From Neptuniibacter pectenicola (GTDB taxonomy: Bacteria > Pseudomonadota > Gammaproteobacteria > Pseudomonadales > Balneatricaceae): a DNA stretch of 64,000 bases. Shown here one piece after another: positions 57,140-64,000 of this stretch (within the stretch, counting starts at the first letter, position 1; each line of letters starts with the position of its first letter). The notes beneath the pieces were generated by a model. The model ran no database searches and was not told where the DNA came from. It saw only the letters and a list, made by a program, of their open reading frames with translations. The translations under genes were made by a program, and so were the position numbers. The stretch lies in assembly GCF_001597735.1 (NCBI RefSeq), contig NZ_LUTS01000004.1:280750-344749 (forward strand), read 5' to 3'.

Positions 57140-57435
57140 TCTGGCCGAAGGTGTGTGTTCTTTTTTGGGGTTGGTTACGTAATTCATTCGCTCACGGGGT
57201 GAGCTCCTACAGCTTGTGTGTTGAAGGCTATCTGCACGATGCTTCGCTCTGGCACCCGTTCCGGGCATAAAGGGGTGGTGTCTACAGGGGGCATTTGTAG
57301 GAGGCCAGCCTCTGGCCGAAGGGTTTGTGTTTTGATTGGTTTCGAGCGTAATTCATTCGCTCTGGCACCCGTTCCGGGCATAAAGGTGAGCTCCTACAGG
57401 TGTGTGTAGGAGGTCAGCCTTTGTTTGGTGGTCGC

Positions 57436-58233
57436 TTAAGCCCAGATGTCGCTGATGGCTGGGCAAACGATAAAGTGTGGATTTAGCAGTGTGTCTTTGC
57501 GGCTGTTGTAGATCAGCGGCTTCATGTCTTCCATGCTTAGGACTTGTCCGCCTGCGGCAAGCACAACCGCGTGAGCAGCGGCTGTATCCCATTCGCTGGT
57601 TAAGCCGAGGCGTGGGTATAGGTCGGCTTTACCTTCTGCTACTAAGCATAGTTTGAGTGAGCTGCCCATTGCGATGATGTCGGCTTCGGGTAGCTTGTGC
57701 ATAAATTGCTTAAATTCTTCAGATTGGTGTGAGCGGCTTCCCACAACCTTCCATCCGCTAGCGGTTGTTGGAACGTCCGCGACTGTAATGGCTGTTGGTG
57801 CTTGTTTGCCTTCCTGTTTAAATGCGCCTTCGCCTTTTGCGCCCCAGTAAAGTACGTCGATTGCGGGTGCGTAAACGACACCAAAAACGGGTTCGCCGTT
57901 CACGATTAGGGCGACGTTGATGGTGAATTCGCCGTTTTTCTTGATGAACTCTTTAGTACCGTCGAGTGGATCGATGAGCCAATAGGTTGTCCAGCTGAAG
58001 CGGTCTGCTTTCTCTGCATCATTTGATTCTTCTGAAAGAACCGGAATGTCAGGTGTTAGCGCGTTGAGCCCTTTTACGAGAAGGGTATGTGCTGCTAGAT
58101 CGGCTTCGGTGAGCGGGCTGCTGTCGGATTTGTCGTAGATGGCAAAATCCTTTTCGTAAATCTCCATGACTGCTTGGCCCGCTTGACGGGAGAGTTCATT
58201 GATCGGTTGAGAGTAGGTGTCTAGGTTGTTCAT
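57436..58233 (-). CDS. cysQ: 3'(2'),5'-bisphosphate nucleotidase CysQ
   Basis: This 265-aa inositol-monophosphatase-fold enzyme hydrolyses PAP to AMP, removing the by-product of PAPS reduction. The metal motifs are SEES (67-70), WLIDPLDGTKEF (85-96, Asp88 and Asp91) and, near the end, LTSEWDTAAAHAVVLAAGG. It lies 12 bp before the permease gene on the same strand, in a sulfate-assimilation block. Confidence 0.93.
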   Translation of the reverse strand: MNNLDTYSQPINELSRQAGQAVMEIYEKDFAIYDKSDSSPLTEADLAAHTLLVKGLNALTPDIPVLSEESNDAEKADRFSWTTYWLIDPLDGTKEFIKKNGEFTINVALIVNGEPVFGVVYAPAIDVLYWGAKGEGAFKQEGKQAPTAITVADVPTTASGWKVVGSRSHQSEEFKQFMHKLPEADIIAMGSSLKLCLVAEGKADLYPRLGLTSEWDTAAAHAVVLAAGGQVLSMEDMKPLIYNSRKDTLLNPHFIVCPAISDIWA

Positions 58234-58245
58234 AGCTCTTCCTTG

Positions 58246-60012
58246 TTAAAAATGCCAAATAAGAGGGATTAGGCTGATGGAGCAGGCGGCGGTGATCAGG
58301 CTCATAGGCAGCCCGATTTTCATATAGTCTCGACTATGGTACCCGCCTGGGCCCATCACCATTAAGTTAGTTTGGTAGCCTAGCGGCGTAATGAAGCTAG
58401 CCGATGCAGCAAACATGACGGCAATGACAAAGGGAAGATAGTTGACGTCCATTTTGTCTGCGACAGCGATAGCAATGGGGAACATTAGGATGGCCGCGGC
58501 ATTGTTGGTGATCATCTCAGTGAAGATGACGGTCAGAAAATACACGATGCCTAGCATAACCCAAGGCGAAAGGTCTGCGCTTAAAAAGAGGTTGTTGGCA
58601 ATCGCTTCGGCTGCACCGGTTTTGGTCATGGCGGTGCCTAATGAAAAGGATGCTGCAATAACTGTGATGACGGTTAGGTCAATATTGCGGCGGGCTTTAG
58701 CCACCGTGATGCAGCGTGTTGCTAGCATAGCGCCGGCGGCTAAAAGGGCCGATTCAAGTATGGTTAATATGCTGGTCGCGCTCAGCATGATCATTGTAAA
58801 TAAGATGATTAACGCGGTGGGTGCTTTATCGAAGGCGGGGGGCGTTGAATCGTTAATCGCACTGACAAGTAAGAAGTCGCGTCGAGATCTATATTGCCCT
58901 ACAAAGTCTTGGCTGGTTTCTAGGAGCAGTGTGTCGCCGACTTGTAATCGTATATCACCGATTTTCCCCTCAATGCGTTGTCCGTTTCTGGAAACGGAAA
59001 TGATCGCCGCTTGGAAGCGGGTTCTAAAGCGTGAGTTTTTAATCGATTGACCGAGCCCGGTAAACTCAGGTCCGATAACCGCCTCGACAAGGCAGCGTTC
59101 ATGGTGGGTGATCTGTAGTTTTTCAATATCTTTGCTAGCGGGGGCTAAGCCGCGGATTAGTCTGATCTCTCGGGCAGATTCTGGTGAGCCAACAAATATG
59201 AGTCGATCATCGGCGGCGAGTTCTGTATCAGGGGATGCTGCGGTGATCATGCGTGATTGGCGATGGATCTCAATGAGATAACCATGGCTTAAATTACGCA
59301 GCCCTGCTTCTTCTATAGTTTTGCCTACCAGAGGGCCATTTTTATCGACGATAACATCGACACTGTATTCTCGTGCTAAATCGAGCTGTTCAACTGCACC
59401 TTGGCGATTAGGCAGCAGCTTGTCACCAAAGAAATAGAGAAACATACCGCCGATCAATACTAAGGGTAGGCCTAACCATATGAGCGAGAACATGCTGAGT
59501 GAGAGGCCTTGTGTGGATTGCAGTAATCCATCGACGACAAGGTTGGTACTGGTGCCGATAAGGGTACATGTTCCCCCTAGTATGGCGGCATAGCTTAAGG
59601 GTAAAAGGAGTTTTGATGCGGGTATTTTTGTTCGTTTAGACCATTCTTGAATGGAGGGGATGAACATAGCGACAACGGCTGTGTTGTTCATGAACGCACT
59701 CAAAAAAGAGGACGGTAAAAATACTTTTAGCGTAGCCTGTTGTGTCGTTTTTGGATTGCCAAGTAGGTGTCCGGCTATCCACTGAATCGCTCCCGTTTCT
59801 TTTAGTCCTGCTGATACGACATAGAGTATTGCTATCGTCATTACCCCTGGGTTAGCAAACCCATAAAGCCCTTCTGTGGGTGTCAAAATGCCGGAGATAA
59901 CTAGAAAGCCCAATGCCCCCATAAGAATGACATCGGTGGCTATTTTTGTCGCGAGTAATGTGAGGAGTACTGTAACGACGGTAGCGATAGTGAGATAGGC
60001 TTCATAATCCAT
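58246..60012 (-). CDS. SLC13-family permease with RCK_C domains, probable sulfate transporter
   Basis: This 588-aa membrane protein has two halves of five to six helices (LTIATVVTVLLTLLATKIAT..., NNTAVVAMFIPSIQEWSK; second half NNAAAILMFPIAIAVADKMD). They are separated by two TrkA-C/RCK_C domains (about 205-400, with GKTIEEAGLRN and EAVIGPEFTGLGQSI). The family includes sulfate carriers such as algal SLT1. Neighbouring cysQ and cysD make sulfate the likely substrate. I placed the start at 60012 (MDYEAYLTIATV): the frame is open to 60345, but that part is not membrane-like and overlaps the divergent cysD gene. Confidence 0.85.
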   Translation of the reverse strand: MDYEAYLTIATVVTVLLTLLATKIATDVILMGALGFLVISGILTPTEGLYGFANPGVMTIAILYVVSAGLKETGAIQWIAGHLLGNPKTTQQATLKVFLPSSFLSAFMNNTAVVAMFIPSIQEWSKRTKIPASKLLLPLSYAAILGGTCTLIGTSTNLVVDGLLQSTQGLSLSMFSLIWLGLPLVLIGGMFLYFFGDKLLPNRQGAVEQLDLAREYSVDVIVDKNGPLVGKTIEEAGLRNLSHGYLIEIHRQSRMITAASPDTELAADDRLIFVGSPESAREIRLIRGLAPASKDIEKLQITHHERCLVEAVIGPEFTGLGQSIKNSRFRTRFQAAIISVSRNGQRIEGKIGDIRLQVGDTLLLETSQDFVGQYRSRRDFLLVSAINDSTPPAFDKAPTALIILFTMIMLSATSILTILESALLAAGAMLATRCITVAKARRNIDLTVITVIAASFSLGTAMTKTGAAEAIANNLFLSADLSPWVMLGIVYFLTVIFTEMITNNAAAILMFPIAIAVADKMDVNYLPFVIAVMFAASASFITPLGYQTNLMVMGPGGYHSRDYMKIGLPMSLITAACSISLIPLIWHF

Positions 60013-60081
60013 TATGTTACAGCTCAAGGCCCTACTGCAGATGTTAAGAACAAATTGAGACAAATATTGTTTAATACTGTC

Positions 60082-60110
60082 TTGATAGCGTAACCTTAAA
60101 TCCGTAGTAT
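60082..60110 (+). promoter_or_regulatory. Promoter for the cysD fusion gene
   Basis: TTGATA (60082-60087), a 17-bp spacer and TAGTAT (60105-60110) lie 30 bp before the first start codon, within the 127-bp divergent region shared with the permease gene. Confidence 0.5.
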
Positions 60111-60139
60111 TACAACTGATTAAATGTTGAGCTAAAGTG

Positions 60140-61864
60140 ATGAGCGGGGAAAACACTAACCAAAAAACTGCGGACCGGCTTCGAAAAAAAGCCGTTCTTA
60201 TGCGCTTACATAAGAAGACGTTGGAGCAGGTTCGAGATGTTACTGGATTGAGCCATCCGACGATCATTTCTGCGTATAAGCGCTTTATGGAAGGTGGTTG
60301 GGATGCGCTGGTGTCTAAGAGTAGTGGGCGTCCTGTGGGGGCCAAAGGGTTAAAACACTATTCTGCAGAGGATGCATTTGCTCGATTGCTGAGTATTGCA
60401 TCACCCGCTCATATTTTAGGTAGTGGCCCATTTTGGACGCCGGAGCTGGTTAAAACCTGGCTGGGATCTACGTTAGATGAGCAGCTGTCTATCAAGTCGG
60501 TTCAGCGCTACCTACAAGAGCTAGGTCTGATTGATTCAGATAAGTTTGAAATTGTGCGTAGCGAGGTGTTGAAACAGGCGCGGTTGTCGAAAACGCCGAC
60601 TATTTATGTCTCTGGTTTACGGGACATATCGGTTGCGGGACAAACATTTTATCAATTTTATTTAACCGATTTAAGAAATAGTAGTCGTTGGGTTCATTTT
60701 AAAGAGAGGCCAACGGTTACTGAGTTGATTGAGTTTCTTGATCAAGTGGTCGAGACAAACACCAACTCGGTGGTTTTGATATCTCGTTATCCGTTTATTA
60801 GAAGATATCCTGAGTTCTGTGATTGGTGCGATAAGCACGCTAAAGAGATTGAATTTATCGATTATGACCGTGTGGTTCATCAGTCGAAAAGTAACGCTTT
60901 ACAAATTACTACTATTGAACAGAAGACAAAGTCTTCAAATGGGAAGGTATCTTCGGGAGATAATATGCCATTGACACATTTGCAACGTCTGGAAGCTGAA
61001 AGTATCCAGATAATGAGGGAGGTTGTCGCAGAGACTGAAAATCCTGTGATGTTGTATTCCATCGGAAAGGATAGTGCGGTGATGCTGCATATAGCAATGA
61101 AGGCGTTTTACCCTTCGTTACCTCCTTTTCCTTTGCTGCATGTTGATACGCAATGGAAGTTTCAAGACATGTATGCGTTTAGGGATAAGTTGATTAAGGA
61201 CCTTGGTCTTAAATTGATTACCCACGTTAACCCAGAAGGCGTGGAAAAAGGGATTAACCCTTTCACCCACGGTTCTGCGATTCATACGGATATAATGAAA
61301 ACCGAAGGCTTAAAGCAGGCATTAAACCAGTATGGTTTTGATGCGGCTTTTGGTGGTGCTCGTCGCGATGAAGAAAAATCACGTGCTAAAGAGCGTATTT
61401 TTTCTTTCCGTAGTGCTGATCATCGCTGGGACCCTAAAAACCAGCGTCCAGAGCTATGGAAACAGTACAACGCTAAAAAGCATAAAGGTGAATCGATTCG
61501 TGTATTCCCTATTTCTAACTGGACTGAGCTAGATATTTGGCAATATATCCATTTGGAAGGTATCCCTATTGTGCCTCTTTACTATTCTGCTGAACGTCCG
61601 GTTGTTGAGCGTGATGGCTCTCTTATTATGGTTGATGATGACCGTATGCCTTTAAATGAAGGCGAGATCCCAATGATGAAACATGTGCGTTTTAGAACCT
61701 TGGGTTGTTACCCATTAACAGGTGCGGTGGAATCTAAGGCGACTACCTTGCCTGAGATTATTCAGGAAATGCTTCTGACTAAAACATCGGAAAGACAAGG
61801 TCGTGCTATTGACCATGACTCAGCAGCATCTATGGAGAAGAAGAAGCAAGAGGGGTACTTCTAA
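60140..61864 (+). CDS. cysD: Sulfate adenylyltransferase subunit 2 (CysD) with transposase-like N-terminal extension
   Basis: One frame encodes 575 aa counted from a GTG one codon earlier (60137). From M277 onward it is a normal 299-aa CysD (E. coli 302 aa): [17 protein letters not shown]-loop SIGKDS (308-313), [37 protein letters not shown]. CysD with CysN makes APS from sulfate and ATP. Residues 1-276 are extra: an HTH with [20 protein letters not shown] and SGRPVG, a winged helix ([10 protein letters not shown], then [15 protein letters not shown]), and an RNase H-like region (152-245) without DDE acids. This resembles IS630 transposases. Internal translation from 60965 is likely. Its stop overlaps cysNC. 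Confidence 0.88.
   Translation: MSGENTNQKTADRLRKKAVLMRLHKKTLEQVRDVTGLSHPTIISAYKRFMEGGWDALVSKSSGRPVGAKGLKHYSAEDAFARLLSIASPAHILGSGPFWTPELVKTWLGSTLDEQLSIKSVQRYLQELGLIDSDKFEIVRSEVLKQARLSKTPTIYVSGLRDISVAGQTFYQFYLTDLRNSSRWVHFKERPTVTELIEFLDQVVETNTNSVVLISRYPFIRRYPEFCDWCDKHAKEIEFIDYDRVVHQSKSNALQITTIEQKTKSSNGKVSSGDNMPLTHLQRLEAESIQIMREVVAETENPVMLYSIGKDSAVMLHIAMKAFYPSLPPFPLLHVDTQWKFQDMYAFRDKLIKDLGLKLITHVNPEGVEKGINPFTHGSAIHTDIMKTEGLKQALNQYGFDAAFGGARRDEEKSRAKERIFSFRSADHRWDPKNQRPELWKQYNAKKHKGESIRVFPISNWTELDIWQYIHLEGIPIVPLYYSAERPVVERDGSLIMVDDDRMPLNEGEIPMMKHVRFRTLGCYPLTGAVESKATTLPEIIQEMLLTKTSERQGRAIDHDSAASMEKKKQEGYF
60955..60967 (+). promoter_or_regulatory. Internal ribosome binding site and start for canonical CysD
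   Basis: GGGAG at 60955-60959 lies 5 nt before ATG 60965, exactly where homologues of CysD begin. This site would allow a separate, normal-length CysD from the same mRNA. Confidence 0.6.
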
Positions 61865-63768
61865 TGGCTCATGTATCTGATTTAATTGAAAGTGATATCG
61901 CTCAATACCTTAAAGAACATGAGCACAAAAGTTTATTGCGCTTCATTACCTGCGGTAGTGTTGATGATGGTAAAAGTACGCTGATTGGACGTTTGTTGTT
62001 CGAATCAAAAATGCTGTTTGAAGATCAGTTAGCAGCCGTTGAGTCTGACTCTAAAAAGTTTGGTACTCAGGGCGAGTCTATCGATTTTGCATTGTTGGTT
62101 GATGGGTTGGCTGCGGAACGTGAGCAAGGCATTACTATTGATGTTGCCTACCGCTTTTTCTCTACCGATCGCCGCAAATTTATCGTAGCGGATACGCCGG
62201 GCCATGAGCAGTACACACGTAACATGGTGACGGGTGCGTCTACGGCAGATGTGGCTATTTTGATGGTTGATGCCCGTAAAGGAATTTTGACGCAGACTCG
62301 ACGTCATAGCTTCCTCGTGTCTTTAATCGGTATTCGCCACATTGTGGTCGCGATTAATAAGATGGACTTGGTTGAATACTCTGAAGGTGTTTTTAATAAC
62401 ATCGTTGAAGAGTATCAGGCGTTTGCTGCTGAAGTAGGGATCGAAAAAATAACCTTTATCCCTATGTCTGCGTTTAAAGGTGATAACGTCACTGAATGCA
62501 GCGAGAGAATGCCTTGGTACCGCGGCACTACGCTGATGGGTTATCTTGAAACCGTTGAAGTAGATGATGAGCGTGCGCAACGCCTGCCTTTCCGTATGGC
62601 TGTGCAGTGGGTTAACCGTCCAAACTTAGACTTCCGTGGATTCTCGGGTTTGCTAGCGGGTGGTAAAATTCATCCGGGCGATAAAGTACGAGTATTACCT
62701 TCGGGTAAAGAGAGTACTGTCGCGCGCATTGTGACGATGGATGGTGACTTGGATGAGGCGGTTGCAGGCCAATCCGTAACCTTGACGCTTGAGGATGAGA
62801 TTGATGTATCCCGTGGTGATCTGTTTGTTAAATCGGATCAGCCTGCCTCGGTTGCTAAGCAGTTCGAAACGACTGTTGTTTGGATGCATGAAGAAGCGCT
62901 ACTGCCTGGCCGGACTTATCTTATGAAAGTCGGTACGCAGATGGTGTCAGCAACGGTTACCGATATTAAGTATCAAGTGAATGTGAACACGTTAGAACAT
63001 ACCGCGGCTAAAAGCCTAGACCTTAATGGGATCGGTATTTGTTCCTTGAGCCTTGATCGTGATATTGCGTTTGATCCTTATAAAGAGAACCAGGATACAG
63101 GTAACTTTATTTTAATCGACAGGCTGACAAACAGTACTGTGGGCGCGGGCATGATCAATTTTGCTCTACGTCGTAGCCACAATATTACTATTCAGCATGT
63201 GGATGTGAATAAAGAAGGTCGTGGTAGTGCTAAGCACCAGAAGCCTTGCATCATTTGGTTGACGGGTCTTTCAGGCGCGGGTAAATCAACGATAGCAAAC
63301 TTGGTTGAGCAAAAGCTGTTTGCGATGGGGCGTCATACTTACCTGTTAGATGGTGATAATGTTCGTCACGGCTTAAACAAAGACTTGGGCTTCACGGATG
63401 GTGATCGCGTAGAAAACATCCGCCGTATTGCTGAAGTTGCAAAACTGATGCTGGATGCGGGTTTGATTGTTATCTCTGCATTTATCTCTCCATTCCGTTC
63501 AGAGCGTCGCATGGCGCGTGAGCTAGTGGAAGAGGGTGAGTTTGTTGAAGTTTTTGTTAACACACCGCTTGATGTTGCTGAAGATAGAGATGTTAAAGGT
63601 CTTTATAAGAAAGCGAGACGAGGGGAGTTGAAAAACTTTACCGGTGTTGACTCTCCTTATGAAGCTCCAGAAGATCCAGAATGCGATCTTCGTACAGCGG
63701 GTTACAGTGCAGATGAATGCGCTGAGCAAGTTGTAGAATACCTTCAAAACAACGGCTATCTAGGCTAG
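61864..63768 (+). CDS. cysNC: Fused sulfate adenylyltransferase GTPase subunit and APS kinase (CysNC)
   Basis: This 634-aa fusion has an EF-Tu-like GTPase part (1 to about 440: [49 protein letters not shown]). A C-terminal APS kinase follows, with P-loop GLSGAGKST at about 466-474, [17 protein letters not shown] and [17 protein letters not shown]. It drives APS formation by GTP hydrolysis and then phosphorylates APS to PAPS. The start codon overlaps the cysD stop (TAATG). A strong terminator follows. Confidence 0.96.
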   Translation: MAHVSDLIESDIAQYLKEHEHKSLLRFITCGSVDDGKSTLIGRLLFESKMLFEDQLAAVESDSKKFGTQGESIDFALLVDGLAAEREQGITIDVAYRFFSTDRRKFIVADTPGHEQYTRNMVTGASTADVAILMVDARKGILTQTRRHSFLVSLIGIRHIVVAINKMDLVEYSEGVFNNIVEEYQAFAAEVGIEKITFIPMSAFKGDNVTECSERMPWYRGTTLMGYLETVEVDDERAQRLPFRMAVQWVNRPNLDFRGFSGLLAGGKIHPGDKVRVLPSGKESTVARIVTMDGDLDEAVAGQSVTLTLEDEIDVSRGDLFVKSDQPASVAKQFETTVVWMHEEALLPGRTYLMKVGTQMVSATVTDIKYQVNVNTLEHTAAKSLDLNGIGICSLSLDRDIAFDPYKENQDTGNFILIDRLTNSTVGAGMINFALRRSHNITIQHVDVNKEGRGSAKHQKPCIIWLTGLSGAGKSTIANLVEQKLFAMGRHTYLLDGDNVRHGLNKDLGFTDGDRVENIRRIAEVAKLMLDAGLIVISAFISPFRSERRMARELVEEGEFVEVFVNTPLDVAEDRDVKGLYKKARRGELKNFTGVDSPYEAPEDPECDLRTAGYSADECAEQVVEYLQNNGYLG

Positions 63769-63791
63769 GTCTATTTGACCTTAGCTTCTTA

Positions 63792-63829
63792 CCCCCTCTG
63801 ACTATTAGTGTCAGAGGGGGCTTTATATC
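63792..63829 (+). terminator. Terminator after cysNC
   Basis: CCCCCTCTGAC pairs with GTCAGAGGGGG, an 11-bp perfect stem with a 7-nt loop, followed by CTTTATAT and, 10 nt on, a T9 run. It lies 23 bp after the stop. Confidence 0.88.
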
Positions 63830-63957
63830 TGATTTTTTTTTGCAGTTCTTGCAGTTATTCCTTCCCCTCCCTATTTGTAACGTAATTCATTCGCTCTGGC
63901 ACCCGTTCCGGGCATAAAGGGGTGGTGTCTACAGGGTGCATTTGTAGGAGGCCAGCC
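63808..63957 (+). repeat. 150-bp direct repeat, copy B
   Basis: It is identical to 56990-57139. It starts within the loop of the cysNC terminator and ends inside a REP X unit. Because the terminator here is complete and joined to cysNC, this copy may be the original. Confidence 0.9.
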
Positions 63958-64000
63958 CTCTGGCCAAAGGGTTGTGGTTTCGAGCGTAATTCATTCGCTC
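63881..64000. repeat. REP cluster 6 (continues past the window)
   Basis: Inverted Y is at about 63881-63932, forward X at about 63942-63970 (GGCCAGCCCTCTGGCC, with CAAAGG in place of CGAAGG) and the start of another inverted Y at about 63984-64000. Confidence 0.85.

Larger units (their letters stand above)
56743..57425. repeat. REP cluster 5 (largest)
   Basis: Alternating forward X and inverted Y units fill this stretch between convergent genes. X is at about 56743-56766, 56849-56878, 56953-56980, 57125-57150, 57295-57322 and a degenerate copy at 57402-57425. Inverted Y is at about 56788-56839, 56892-56943, 57063-57114, 57177-57212 (short form), 57237-57286 and 57347-57400. The first X begins inside the stop codon of the preceding gene. 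Confidence 0.88.

Noticed and set aside
60013..60345. N-terminal extension of the SLC13 permease frame
   Set aside because: The first 111 codons are not hydrophobic in the family pattern and overlap the divergent cysD gene. The family start matches the ATG at 60012.
60137..60964. An active IS630 insertion sequence next to cysD
   Set aside because: No terminal inverted repeats or TA target duplication were seen, catalytic acids are missing, and the frame runs directly into cysD.

Overview
The window reads as chromosomal DNA of a marine gammaproteobacterium of the Oceanospirillaceae/Oceanospirillales type. The basis is gene order and protein character, not a database search. The order ubiG-mupP-yciK divergent from gyrA, then serC-pheA-hisC-tyrA/aroA-cmk-rpsA-ihfB-lapAB-pyrF, is the aromatic/translation supraoperon of Pseudomonas and its relatives. 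Fused TyrA-AroA and CysN-CysC, a TRAP transporter and moderate GC fit the same group.

Layout. Positions 1-6500 hold small housekeeping genes: yciI, yciB, rnm, yciO, an H-NS-like gene, rluB, yciK, mupP and ubiG. Positions 6600-20400 hold gyrA and the supraoperon, ending with pyrF and comEA. Positions 20400-29000 are minus-strand: fructokinase, AEC carrier, UspA, a large iron-sulfur D-lactate dehydrogenase and a TRAP transporter (dctPQM). Positions 29300-35050 hold pdhR, aceE and aceF. Two near-perfect PdhR-type operators (ATTGGT-N3-ACCAAT) sit between dctP and pdhR. This suggests that one pyruvate sensor controls uptake and oxidation of 2-hydroxy/2-oxo acids together with pyruvate dehydrogenase.

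Positions 35100-38300 carry a REP-associated tyrosine transposase (RAYT) inside clusters of its REP palindromes, plus ugd and a small membrane protein. Positions 38300-55000 are a surface-polysaccharide locus: ligase, initiating glycosyl-1-phosphate transferase, Wzx, Wzy, several glycosyltransferases, acyl- and acetyltransferases, manC, a second ugd and a UDP-glucuronate epimerase. Its middle (about 42100-51250) is very AT-rich and looks acquired. It contains a broken, chimeric wzy/glycosyltransferase gene and a glycosyltransferase with a G8 tract near its start.

Positions 55100-64000 hold a beta-CASP metallo-hydrolase between REP clusters, then a compact sulfate-assimilation block (cysQ, SLC13 permease, cysD, cysNC). 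That block is flanked by two identical 150-bp direct repeats. Its cysD reading frame carries a 276-residue N-terminal extension that looks like a catalytically dead IS630-type transposase/HTH protein, with a good ribosome binding site just before the normal CysD start.

Most notable items: the CysD fusion, REP units whose GTAG supplies gene stop codons, the direct repeats around the sulfate block, the PdhR-TRAP-lactate module and the G8 tract. No tRNA, rRNA, CRISPR array, prophage or intact insertion sequence was seen.
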